Assembly: GCA_916610825.1 (NCBI GenBank)
Contig: OU744446.1
Span: 11,218,538-11,282,537, forward strand
DNA length: 64,000 bases
Source of the DNA: Haliclystus octoradiatus
Lineage: Eukaryota; Cnidaria; Staurozoa; Stauromedusae; Haliclystidae
Direction of reading: 5' to 3'
The translations under genes and the position numbers were made by a program. Positions 57,401 to 64,000 of the stretch are shown in pieces; the stretch's first letter is position 1, and each line of letters begins with the position of its first letter. The notes beneath the pieces are model-generated. The model was not told the DNA's origin. It searched no databases and worked only from the letters and a program-made list of their open reading frames with translations.

Positions 57401-58396
57401 TGCCCCAAACGTTATGCTTTGTTTCCTGTGTGCAGTGTTTGCTAAGTAGCTTATATAATTAACGAAGTGTCTATTTGACCGGCAGTCGCAGCCATTATGG
57501 ATTCAACTGCGCGTGCGCTGACAGTCAATTACGTCATTCACTCGATCACGTGTTTCACTCGTCCCAGTATCAGGGTTAGGTTTAGGGTCGTTTAAGGTTA
57601 GGGTCAAGTCACGTGATAACCACTCGGTCGAGTATAAATTCATTTCTGTTTCATTGGCTCTCGTCGGTTGGCGTAGCTCATTCGAATTGAGTCTGACTAG
57701 AGTGCAGGGTATGCTGGTTCGAGTCCTGGTCGATCCGAAATTTCAATTTATTTTCATTATTTATATCCCGAAATGTTTATAAGTTACTGTTCGTTCATTA
57801 TACGCATGCGTTGGTATCCATAATGGCTGCGACTGCCGGTCAAATTAGTAATAGTCACAGTGAACAGTCGAACATAGAGAATAGTCAAACATAGATAGTG
57901 TGACGTATACATCTTTGCGCATGCGCTGATGACTGCCGGTCAAATAGCCTTGGCGCTAAATGACCGGCTGCCGGTCAAATAGTCACAGGGTATAATTAAT
58001 TCTTCATAATTTATTTATTCAAATTTGTTTTGACAGACTTTTTGTTGCTTGCTCATGCTCTACACCATTTTATTATTTCCTGATGGCTGATTAAATACCT
58101 GTATTACTCCCAAGTAAAGTTTTATACTCTTCTCTGATTATTTTCAAAACCCTTTTCACCATGTTGCCAACTGAAGTTTCAGCCGGATGAGCTGCTGTAA
58201 TTTTTTTGCCATTCTGTCTGATGCAATCTAACAGTTCTTTAGCATTATTCCATCTAATAGTTCCAATTAATTTACGTAAAAGCAGCACAGTATTCATCGC
58301 CACGTCAAAAGATCCGTTGAGTGCTCCATTTTTGAGATACTGTAAGAACGTATCGATGCTTTCTTGGGAGCCAATTGTTGCCTTTTCGTCGTCCAT
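47090..58396 (-). CDS. EIF2B2: eIF2B subunit beta, two exons split by a 10.26-kb intron holding a Penelope array
   Basis: Exon 1 is 58099-58396 (99 codons plus one base; [48 protein letters not shown]). Exon 2 is 47090-47838, opening after a TTTTTTTAG acceptor with phase 1 ([12 protein letters not shown]). It then carries [67 protein letters not shown], and ends [20 protein letters not shown]. Total 348 aa against 351 in human, with the Rossmann-like C-terminal half intact. eIF2B is the nucleotide-exchange factor for eIF2, and the beta subunit is regulatory. The acceptor was chosen because only it restores the phase left by exon 1. The intron (47839-58098) is 82% retroelement. The gene is head to head with IFT52. 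Confidence 0.95.
48409..48444. repeat. (TA)n tract at left edge of the Penelope array
   Basis: About 17 TA units that run directly into the 3' end of the first minus-strand copy. Confidence 0.9.
48564..48603 (-). ncRNA. Hammerhead ribozyme, PLE copy 1
   Basis: Type I hammerhead. Reading the minus strand: stem I CTGT, core CTGATGA, stem II CGCA/TGCG with CAC loop, core GAAA, a 2-bp stem III (AC/GT) with TATA loop, cleavage base A, then stem I ACAG. All conserved core bases are present. The predicted cut is just before the ACAG. PLEs are known to carry such ribozymes with very short stem III. Confidence 0.85.
48781..50916 (-). CDS. PLE polyprotein, copy 1: reverse transcriptase + GIY-YIG endonuclease
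   Basis: 711 codons, open from [11 protein letters not shown] to the stop. Domains in order: N-terminal helical segment with [10 protein letters not shown] (about 34-43); RT from about 180, with [19 protein letters not shown], catalytic FDIENFYPS (D256) and LYRDDGIAV (D352, D353); a zinc motif CNC-x5-C-x5-C (C567, C569, C575, C581); and the GIY-YIG nuclease with GIIYKATV (585-592), SYIGLT (602-607), R614 and H618. This order is diagnostic of endonuclease-bearing Penelope-like elements, whose nuclease nicks the target and whose RT primes there. All catalytic residues are present, so the protein looks active. Confidence 0.95.
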   Translation of the reverse strand: MEKTTFSYSMKNIPVPPRKTYIMQLIDKIESVIKRMRWKAFFFSQENDTIDPNHQIDEKFGFKTRNCPSQIRELENFEADLMKLTKNIQFRQVNDKFQRQLKQDIKKIKASTKAFVPADKTRNFYELDKHQHQKLLHNNITSTYKKANNGIVSMINKEAKEITKELKLDNRTETIAQQQAFITIKDHKENFQQNPTCRLINPAKSEVGIISKKILEKIIIEVKKQSNANQWKNSFSVIKWFKALKEKNKLSFLIFDIENFYPSISEKILEDAINFAKQFIHISENDVKVIMHSRKSVLFNSGTAWMKKNTDNLFDVTMGSYDGAEVCELVGLFIINKLSEIFGNESIGLYRDDGIAVLKNKSGPQAERLRKKLIKTFKDIGLNITTKNNLKVIDFLDITFNLTTNTFQPYRKPNDTPLYINTQSNHPPTILKQVPTSINQRISDLSSNNTMFLKSKHTYADALRASGHEANLSYQPRTTTSNSNRRKRTRKIIWFNPPYNKSAKINIGRSFLNLIKKHFPKSNKLSKIFNHNTIKVSYSCTNNMDKILKSHNNKITNDENNATATPCNCRDRDTCPLENRCQLKGIIYKATVTTPADEEGKSYIGLTEDTFKARYTQHKSTFKHRKYSSSTQLSKHIWDLKDSNSQYKIKWSTIANAKPYNNISKKCHLCLLEKYYIICSKEPLLNKKSELISKCRHENKFYLSNFKETKT
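51089..51128 (-). ncRNA. Hammerhead ribozyme, PLE copy 2
   Basis: Identical 40-base motif to the one in copy 1, exactly 2525 bp away, lying between copies 1 and 2 (in the 3' region of copy 2). Confidence 0.85.
51306..53441 (-). CDS. PLE polyprotein, copy 2
   Basis: 711 codons, the same RT (D256; YRDD 350-353) and GIY-YIG domains as copy 1. The only protein change I see from copy 1 is Lys to Glu at residue 707 (NFEETKT instead of NFKETKT). It is head to tail with copy 1; the 5' leader of copy 1 joins directly to the 3' region of copy 2 near 50970. Confidence 0.95.
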   Translation of the reverse strand: MEKTTFSYSMKNIPVPPRKTYIMQLIDKIESVIKRMRWKAFFFSQENDTIDPNHQIDEKFGFKTRNCPSQIRELENFEADLMKLTKNIQFRQVNDKFQRQLKQDIKKIKASTKAFVPADKTRNFYELDKHQHQKLLHNNITSTYKKANNGIVSMINKEAKEITKELKLDNRTETIAQQQAFITIKDHKENFQQNPTCRLINPAKSEVGIISKKILEKIIIEVKKQSNANQWKNSFSVIKWFKALKEKNKLSFLIFDIENFYPSISEKILEDAINFAKQFIHISENDVKVIMHSRKSVLFNSGTAWMKKNTDNLFDVTMGSYDGAEVCELVGLFIINKLSEIFGNESIGLYRDDGIAVLKNKSGPQAERLRKKLIKTFKDIGLNITTKNNLKVIDFLDITFNLTTNTFQPYRKPNDTPLYINTQSNHPPTILKQVPTSINQRISDLSSNNTMFLKSKHTYADALRASGHEANLSYQPRTTTSNSNRRKRTRKIIWFNPPYNKSAKINIGRSFLNLIKKHFPKSNKLSKIFNHNTIKVSYSCTNNMDKILKSHNNKITNDENNATATPCNCRDRDTCPLENRCQLKGIIYKATVTTPADEEGKSYIGLTEDTFKARYTQHKSTFKHRKYSSSTQLSKHIWDLKDSNSQYKIKWSTIANAKPYNNISKKCHLCLLEKYYIICSKEPLLNKKSELISKCRHENKFYLSNFEETKT
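53614..53653 (-). ncRNA. Hammerhead ribozyme in the minus-strand 3' fragment
   Basis: Same 40-base motif, 2525 bp from the copy 2 ribozyme, within the 209-bp fragment that leads into copy 2 (53493-53701). Confidence 0.83.
53706..54049 (+). mobile_element. 5'-truncated PLE copy: C-terminal GIY-YIG part only
   Basis: Starts in the middle of the GIY-YIG domain (EGKSYIGL, residue 599 of the full protein) and keeps the natural stop (54047-54049). The first in-frame ATG-like start (53729) is not a real start. Truncated upstream copies of this kind form the PLE pLTR. It is followed by a complete 3' region and copy 3. Confidence 0.92.
54227..54266 (+). ncRNA. Hammerhead ribozyme upstream of PLE copy 3
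   Basis: Same motif on the plus strand: CTGT, CTGATGA (54231-54237), CGCA/TGCG stem II, GAAA, short stem III, ACAG. Cleavage is predicted between 54262 and 54263. With the ribozyme at 56752 it would cut out a 2525-nt unit RNA holding the whole copy 3 ORF. Confidence 0.85.
54439..56574 (+). CDS. PLE polyprotein, copy 3
   Basis: 711 codons with the same RT, zinc and GIY-YIG motifs as copies 1 and 2. The difference I see is Asn to His at residue 414 (RKPHDTPL). It is in opposite orientation to copies 1 and 2, so this copy is antisense to EIF2B2. Confidence 0.95.
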   Translation: MEKTTFSYSMKNIPVPPRKTYIMQLIDKIESVIKRMRWKAFFFSQENDTIDPNHQIDEKFGFKTRNCPSQIRELENFEADLMKLTKNIQFRQVNDKFQRQLKQDIKKIKASTKAFVPADKTRNFYELDKHQHQKLLHNNITSTYKKANNGIVSMINKEAKEITKELKLDNRTETIAQQQAFITIKDHKENFQQNPTCRLINPAKSEVGIISKKILEKIIIEVKKQSNANQWKNSFSVIKWFKALKEKNKLSFLIFDIENFYPSISEKILEDAINFAKQFIHISENDVKVIMHSRKSVLFNSGTAWMKKNTDNLFDVTMGSYDGAEVCELVGLFIINKLSEIFGNESIGLYRDDGIAVLKNKSGPQAERLRKKLIKTFKDIGLNITTKNNLKVIDFLDITFNLTTNTFQPYRKPHDTPLYINTQSNHPPTILKQVPTSINQRISDLSSNNTMFLKSKHTYADALRASGHEANLSYQPRTTTSNSNRRKRTRKIIWFNPPYNKSAKINIGRSFLNLIKKHFPKSNKLSKIFNHNTIKVSYSCTNNMDKILKSHNNKITNDENNATATPCNCRDRDTCPLENRCQLKGIIYKATVTTPADEEGKSYIGLTEDTFKARYTQHKSTFKHRKYSSSTQLSKHIWDLKDSNSQYKIKWSTIANAKPYNNISKKCHLCLLEKYYIICSKEPLLNKKSELISKCRHENKFYLSNFKETKT
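56752..56791 (+). ncRNA. Hammerhead ribozyme, 3' end of PLE copy 3
   Basis: Same 40-base motif; CTGATGA at 56756-56762, predicted cleavage 56787/56788. Element sequence ends about 45 bases further on, inside a (TA)n tract. Confidence 0.85.
56835..56859. repeat. (TA)n tract at right edge of the Penelope array
   Basis: About 12 TA units. Copy 3's 3' region breaks off at CCTTATGTA and continues as TA repeat, whereas internal copies continue with TTACAGCTCTG. Confidence 0.9.
57467..57987. mobile_element. Fold-back element with 30-bp perfect inverted repeat, in the EIF2B2 intron
   Basis: ATTTGACCGGCAGTCGCAGC plus ten more bases (57473-57502) is exactly inverted at 57816-57845. Two further CTGCCGGTCAAAT copies lie at about 57932-57945 and 57968-57981; the last one pairs with the outer left end, GTCTATTTGACCGGCAG, so nested ends are present. 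Inside are degenerate telomere-like repeats (GGTTAGGTTTAGGGTC, near 57593) and a tRNA-like segment. No transposase is seen. Confidence 0.7.
57664..57738 (+). pseudogene. tRNA-like sequence (SINE head or tRNA pseudogene)
   Basis: It has a TAGCTCA A-box-like start and a perfect pol III B-box (GGTTCGAGTCC at 57716-57726). The D-stem (GCTC/GAGT) and much of the acceptor (TCGG/CCGA) can pair. The anticodon and T stems are poorly paired, so it is not a working tRNA. It lies inside the fold-back element. Confidence 0.45.
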
Positions 58397-58598
58397 TTTT
58401 CACAATCAAATGTGCCCTCTTGGTATCGCCTCCTTCCAGCTTAATGAACAATTAGAAATCGGATGAGGCTGTTGTCACCGCTGTTCTTAAAATGGGTACC
58501 GTTGTTCGTTGTGTTTGTATTTTTCATAATTTTTTGTTGCTCCTCTCAACCAAGTCAAAACAATGTAGGTGCTCAAAACAAGTTATACGAAGGCTACA
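58397..58598. promoter_or_regulatory. Divergent promoter EIF2B2/IFT52
   Basis: 202 bases separate the EIF2B2 ATG (58396, minus) and the proposed IFT52 ATG (58599, plus). No TATA box is obvious. IFT genes are usually driven by RFX factors; I found only weak half-site matches (GTTGTC), so no X-box is called. Confidence 0.55.
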
Positions 58599-61500
58599 AT
58601 GACGCAGGTATGATGTTTACACACTAACATTTTACTTAACACATGATGTAATTTAACAACCCTCACATTGTGCGATATAGCATGATGTATATGTGTGATT
58701 ATTAATGAAGTGCCATGATTGAAACGGTTCCATTTGCTCTTGTAGCTCAACGCTGTCTCAGGGAGGACTATGCCTAATCTTAACTAATTATTTAGTTGAC
58801 TTACTACTACTGTGTTGTCTGAAAAACTAGTTGATTTACTTTTTGTATTAGTTAACAAATGGTCATGCAGCACCGAGTAATATTATCATATTTAACTCAT
58901 CTAAAAGAGAAGTTTTCAATCCAAATAATGGACTAAAATCATGGTGCAGAAAATTGAAAGCAAACTGGAAAGTGATAATGTGAGTGTTTGTTCAATGCAA
59001 AGTGCTGTCCTGCAATACTTCCAGGTAAATCCACAAAAGTTTACAATATGTTGACTGTTTCATTTCTTTTTGATTCTACAGAAACAAGGATGAAATCACT
59101 TTTGACCGTCTGTCGGTTGCCCGATTGTTGATAATTGTTGGACCCAAAGAGAAGTTCAAGGCTACTGAGGTAATTCTCAAACACAGTACAGTTAAAGTAG
59201 TAACCCTGTATGGCTGTAGGGAAAAGTGGCAGGATATTCGTACATTGGTTGCATGAGGACCGATAGTCTAATTATGTGCCAGTCTGCAAAGAACGGCAAT
59301 CTCGACGAGATCTTGGGGGCGGCAGCGCCGAAAAAAATTGAGGGCAGGGGCGGCAACTGATCAAATTTGATTTCAGGGGCGGCAAAATCCATCATTTCAG
59401 CGAAACTTGGGAAGAAAATGACAAAAAAATCATTATTGACTGCCAAATTTCGATAAAAACTGCAGCTTCAGGGGCGGCAATTACGAGGAAAATTTTCGGC
59501 TTGGAGACACAACTGCCATGCTTTGCAGACCGGATTATGTGACAGTGACACTCAACTCAGGATTGCAGAGATGATTAGTCAACCCTCAGCTTGGTCCATA
59601 TTGTTAAATTCCTCATTCTGATTTTACAAGCTAACATTCATCTACTCAGGGAAGAGATTTCTGAATTATGATTGGAATGAAAGAAAAAATGTCTCTTTAA
59701 ATTATTACATTAATTGCGTATTGTGTAAGTATGGATCAAGTCGTGTGATACTCAACTCCGAAGTGCTCGTATGAGGATTCAATTCCCAGCTCCATCCCCA
59801 TTATTTGTTTGTAATGGGAATTTAGCCTAGGATGTATTGAGTAATGATAGCCTAACTATAGGCTGCTAAAAATTTCAGCAATTTTCTTTTTTTTCATTTC
59901 TCTGGAAGCGTTTATGATATTGATAATGCTCGTAGATACTATGATATGTTTTTATGCCAAAACTCATGGTGAAAACTGGTTTATGATGGATGATTTTGGT
60001 CTAGGCTGTCATAATCCCGTAAGAGAAGCTGGAACATGTCCCTTATAGGTTTGAACACGGTTCAAAGAGAGGATTAGCTTAGATAACAGAGCAGCCGGAT
60101 TTCAGGTCTGAAAAAACCTGATTGACTGTGGTTCAAATTCCCCGAAGGTCAACTCATCCTTGACTTTATCTAAAAAACAAATGAATACCATCCAAGGATG
60201 TCAGATGGAATAGTCCAGAGGAAATTGCATTGTGAGTAGCTGTGGTGCATCATTGCACATTAACAATTGAGGCCCTCTGCCATGATCTGCCATGAGACAA
60301 GGCTGTCACAAAGTGTGGGATCCTGGGAACGTGGTTCCCCGAAGGCCACCACAAAATCAGAAGGTTTCCAATCTTATGATGATTATTTTCTTATTCAAAA
60401 TTTATTATTTTTGGATTTCATATTTTTATGTTTTGAGATTCATGCATCTTGCTTCAAACTAAGTTCTTAAATTTTAAGATCAATTCTTCAAAACTATGAA
60501 GCATTATAAATTCAATCCCAGAAGGTTTTCAACCGAACAACACAGTTCCCGGAAGATCAAAACTTTTGTGACACCCTGCATGAGACCTGTGAAATTGATT
60601 TGCAGTGTCGCGACTGAGATCAATAAAAAGTATTTACAATCATTGCTCTCAGCGAAAAGAGCCACTCCTCTAGAAATAGAAGAGTGATACGGGCACCTTC
60701 GTTAGGGCGATACTGTCTCAGTAACTGCTATTTAACATCAAAAAATCAAGGATTGTTAAGTTTGGTTTTAAATGCAAAGTCTAAAGTCTGCAATCTACAT
60801 GTAAAGCCTTAAGATAAGTACTACATCATATTTTTCATCATGCTTTCTGGCATTGATTGGAATCAATACGATTGAACTATATCTATTGGATATTCTTGCA
60901 CAGGGAATTGTTTATTTTTGATGGAGTTTATAGAAGGTATAGCCTACAGTATAGGACTACTCCTGCAAATAACAGCTCATGAGTGTAATAGTATGAGAAT
61001 ACTGTGTGTAAGCAGGATTGAGATATATGACACAAGAGATTGAGTTGAGATGTTATTCGTGAGAGCACCAAGCAAGGAATGAGTTTACAAGTGTCGAGGG
61101 ACGGTATTTACATGAGTTACAATGAATGGACGATAATTAGTAATATGACGTTACAGGATGTTATGACAATGATTACAACACAATTACAATACTACTACAA
61201 TGAGCTTGTTAAAAGTTCATGAACAAGTTGATGAAAAGCGAGCCTTTCAACCTTCATGAACAGTTCATGAACCGTTTTTCTCACACAAGTATACATATCT
61301 TTCTTTCCTTCTTGTCTGTTGCATTCTTTTGATTGCCAGTCTATAAATCCCTCATGTTATCAAACCCCGTTTAATTTTTCATTAACTGCATATATACTGT
61401 CTGCATTATATGATGCATAGTTTTCTTTTCCTGTTTAGTTCAATGCTATTAACCAATTCATTCAACAAGGTGGCTCAATCCTTGTTATGGTTGGTGAAGG

Positions 61501-63920
61501 AGGTGAACAGGCGTATAACACAAACATCAATTTCTTACTTGAGGATTATGGAATTGCTCTAAACACAGGTAGGCCCCTGTATTACTTTTAATAATAGGCC
61601 TAGGCTACAGTGAATATGAATATATATTATATCGGGATTCCACTCATCTAATTTGAAATTGTTTTTCTTTTTATTTAGATTCTGTTTTGAGAACAAGTTT
61701 TTTCAAATATTTCCATCCAAAAGAGGCCTTGGTTGCCAATGGTGTTATCAACAGGTAAAAATATGCGAAGAAATTTATTTAAAGCATTAAGGCATATGAT
61801 GTATGATAATGTCAAGTCTGTGAAACACAATGCATGATGTTCATGATCATCAAAGGGGCAAAAATGACCGGTCCGGGCTCTACGCCCTTAGAGTCACATG
61901 GGTATTTGTAGTTTGTATTGTTTCTGTTCCTGAAACCATGCTGAAACTTGAAATTTGTAGCCATGATAAGCTGTGACCAACATTGATAGTTGAATTTACA
62001 CCAAGCTTAATTCAAGTTGAGCTCACAGCGACCGCAGGTCAATGTTGCTTCTTTAAATGTTTTTTCCTAAAAACTTTTAATGAGTAGTTTGTAAAAAGGG
62101 TTTCAACATTGATGAACATTTTCACATCATTTTTTCGCATCAAACTGTCCAGGGATGTGTCACAGTATTTTGAAATGTTAATGTTGTATTCTTGCTTTGC
62201 CAATAGAGCTTTGAACAAAGCAGCTGGCAAGATTGTACCTGGGGCAATGCCAGAAAATGACGCTCCAACAACGCAGCAGTAAGGATAATGATTCTTGGGC
62301 ATAGTAAAATACAGGCCAAGAAGAAAACTGTGTTAGTGAGCACATGAGTAATTTTAATTGTGTTATAGGTCCCTTACGTTTGTCTATCCATTTGGTGGAA
62401 CATTAACTGTTGATAAACGTGCAACGCCTGTCTTATCTACTGGAAGCGTCTGTTTTCCACTCAATCGTCCTGTATGTGCTTTCTATTCTTCCAAGGTAAG
62501 AATCAATGAAGGCTTTTTCAGTTTACTCAACAAAGACAGACTTTTGTGTTATCTTGAATGCTCCCATGATAATCTCCTTTTTTATAGCATAGTACTGGTA
62601 AGCTAGCTGTGATTGGTTCCGCACATATGTTCAATGACCAATACATTGACAAAGAAGAAAATAGTAAAGTTCAGGTCGGCTACAATCATAGTTGTCAAAT
62701 TTAGAAGTAGCCTACGGATGTGACCACCACTCACTTTCCACTTTTATTATTTTTTAGGATGTTTTGATGCGATGGTTGACCTCAACTGAAATTACGTTAA
62801 ATACTATTGATGCTGATGACCCAGAAGTAAGTCAATATTTTTCATCTTGTCAAATTTTGACAACCATCAGTAAACCAGGCCACATATCTTGTAATTATCT
62901 CAATCTGATTTCCAGCTCAATGATTACCATTACATACCTTCTACACCTAAACTTAGTGAAAAAGTGCGTTGCTGCATTCAAGAGGGAGATGAGGTATTAT
63001 TATTTTGACAGTAGGCCTACCAAATATTCTCTTATTGGTCCACTATTCTATGCTGATCGTTAACTGAAATTTTTCTAAGATCCCTCGCGATTTCACCACA
63101 ATGTTTTCAACACCACTCTTCTCACTTAACACTGGCCTTGTACCATCGGCAATAAGGTATTGCTATTACTTTTGTCTGACATCATATATGACAAAATCTG
63201 GAAACAACTTGATTATTAATGTTCAATGTGAATTTTATCAACAGGGCATTTGACGAACTTCATTGTAAGCATGAACAACTCCAACTAATTACACCTCAGT
63301 TTGAAACACCATTACCTCCACTGCAACCAGCTGTATGTTATAAAAAATGTGTTGAGTTTTAAAATATTTAAAATAAAAAATACTTTCTGATAATTGATAA
63401 TTGTTTTTTATATAGGTTTTTCCGCCGCAGTTCAAAGAATTACCAGCTCCATCGTTGGATCTTTTCGACTTGGATGATGCCTTTTCATCTGAAAAAGTAC
63501 GCCTTGCTCAAATAACTAATAAATGTAAGTTGTACTAAAAATTGAAATCACATTGCAAATAATTGTTTAATATATAAGATTTCAATTGGATGAACATATG
63601 TTTTGCATTTAGGCACTGAAGATGACCTAGAATACTATGTCCGTGAATGTGGGGACATATTAGGGGTAGCTGAGAATCTTCCCTTGCCAGTTAGAGATGC
63701 CAAACACATCTTGGATTACATATTTGCTCAAGTTGTTGAGTTTAAGAAACTAAATCAGGTGTGTATGGTAACAATGGTACAATAATTTAAAAATCTATAA
63801 CAAAAAGTTGGTAGATGTTATAATATGATATTTATGCTTGTATCTGTGAAGGAATCTGACGAGGATATGAATGACCATACGCCAGATTTTATACCAACTG
63901 AAGTTGAGATGACAAGCTGA
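58599..63920 (+). CDS. IFT52: IFT52, intraflagellar transport complex B core subunit
   Basis: Fifteen exons, 450 aa (human 437): 58599-58607, 58852-58979, 59082-59169, 61439-61568, 61679-61754, 62207-62278, 62369-62495, 62588-62674, 62758-62826, 62916-62993, 63080-63156, 63245-63332, 63416-63524, 63613-63758, 63852-63920. Landmarks: IIIFNSSKREVFNPNNG, GGSILVMVGEGGEQAYNTNI, FFKYFHPKEALV, SLTFVYPFGGTLTVD, VLSTGSVCFPLNRPV, HMFNDQYIDKEENSK, PQFETPLPPLQPAVFPP, and DLEYYVRECGDILGV. IFT52 binds IFT88, IFT70 and IFT46 in the IFT-B core that carries cargo along cilia. The N-terminal GIFT domain and C-terminal heterodimer region are complete. The 9-nt first exon (Met-Thr-Gln) is the least sure part: it fits phase and splice signals only. 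Intron 3 (59170-61438) is rich in repeats. Confidence 0.95.
59279..59534. mobile_element. MITE-like repeat with AGGGGCGGCA motifs in IFT52 intron 3
   Basis: The ends CAGTCTGCAAAGAACGGCA (59279-59297) and TGCCATGCTTTGCAGACCG (59515-59533) pair as imperfect inverted repeats. GGGGCGGCA occurs four times inside (59316, 59347, 59376, 59471), an unusually GC-rich pattern for this intron. Confidence 0.6.
60067..60245 (+). mobile_element. tRNA-derived SINE candidate in IFT52 intron 3
   Basis: A tRNA-like head contains an A-box-like TTAGCTTAGAT and a B-box GGTTCAAATTCC (about 60131-60142). The tail that follows ends in AAATTGCATTGTGAGTAG. Almost the same tail (AGAGGGAATTGCATTGTGAG) is found at 11476-11502 in an EIF3E intron, so the 3' part is a dispersed repeat. 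Confidence 0.5.
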
Positions 63921-64000
63921 GGGATACAGGCCACTTTCTAAAATTATCTATCAAATAACGATTGTATGTACCTTGATAAGACACTAAACAAAGTGAATGA
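63921..64000 (+). other. Start of IFT52 3' UTR
   Basis: 80 bases after the stop; no poly(A) signal before the window ends. Confidence 0.6.

Noticed and set aside
57664-57738. A functional tRNA gene
   Set aside because: The B-box is perfect but the anticodon and T stems do not pair well, and it lies inside a fold-back repeat.
58397-58598. RFX X-box in the IFT52 promoter
   Set aside because: Only a GTTGTC half-site with no matching second half was seen.

Overview
The window is from an AT-rich, intron-rich animal genome, most likely a cnidarian. The strongest evidence is a secreted protein at 17778-20934 that joins a CAP (SCP) domain, a C-type-lectin domain and two minicollagen-type cysteine knots (CX3CX3CX3CX3CC). 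That is the architecture of nematocyst wall proteins such as NOWA, found only in stinging-cell animals. All other genes are conserved eukaryotic genes with GT-AG introns. I built their exon models by matching reading frames to remembered human proteins; no search was run.

Layout. 1-1106 (-): a class I methyltransferase, cut by the window edge. 1107-7203: no host gene; fold-back repeats, a dead LINE fragment and a 480-bp ATT microsatellite. 7204-7839 (+): a single-exon ISG20/REX4-type exonuclease. 7840-9629: two small inverted-repeat elements. 9630-15232 (-): EIF3E, 11 exons. 15233-17777: nothing recognised. 17778-20934 (+): the NOWA-like gene, 10 exons. 21782-41632 (+): otoferlin, 50 exons, predicted 2335 aa, with a large disordered insert encoded by one exon. 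42211-43642 (+): a type II membrane protein resembling a Golgi glycosyltransferase. 43763-44751 (-) THYN1 and 44907-46922 (+) NSMCE1 share a short divergent promoter. 47090-58396 (-) EIF2B2 and 58599-63920 (+) IFT52 share another.

The most unusual region is the single 10.26-kb intron of EIF2B2. It holds an 8.4-kb Penelope-like retroelement array: two full head-to-tail copies on the minus strand, then an inverted junction, then a truncated and a full copy on the plus strand. The three full ORFs are 711 codons long, open, and nearly identical. The repeat period is exactly 2525 bp. Each unit carries a complete hammerhead ribozyme core, giving five copies in all. The array lies between (TA)n tracts, so it looks like a recent insertion into a TA microsatellite.

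Host gene functions are mostly housekeeping: translation initiation (EIF3E, EIF2B2), SMC5/6 DNA repair (NSMCE1) and ciliary transport (IFT52). Two fit animal-specific cell types: otoferlin (calcium-triggered membrane fusion) and the NOWA-like protein (nematocyst wall).
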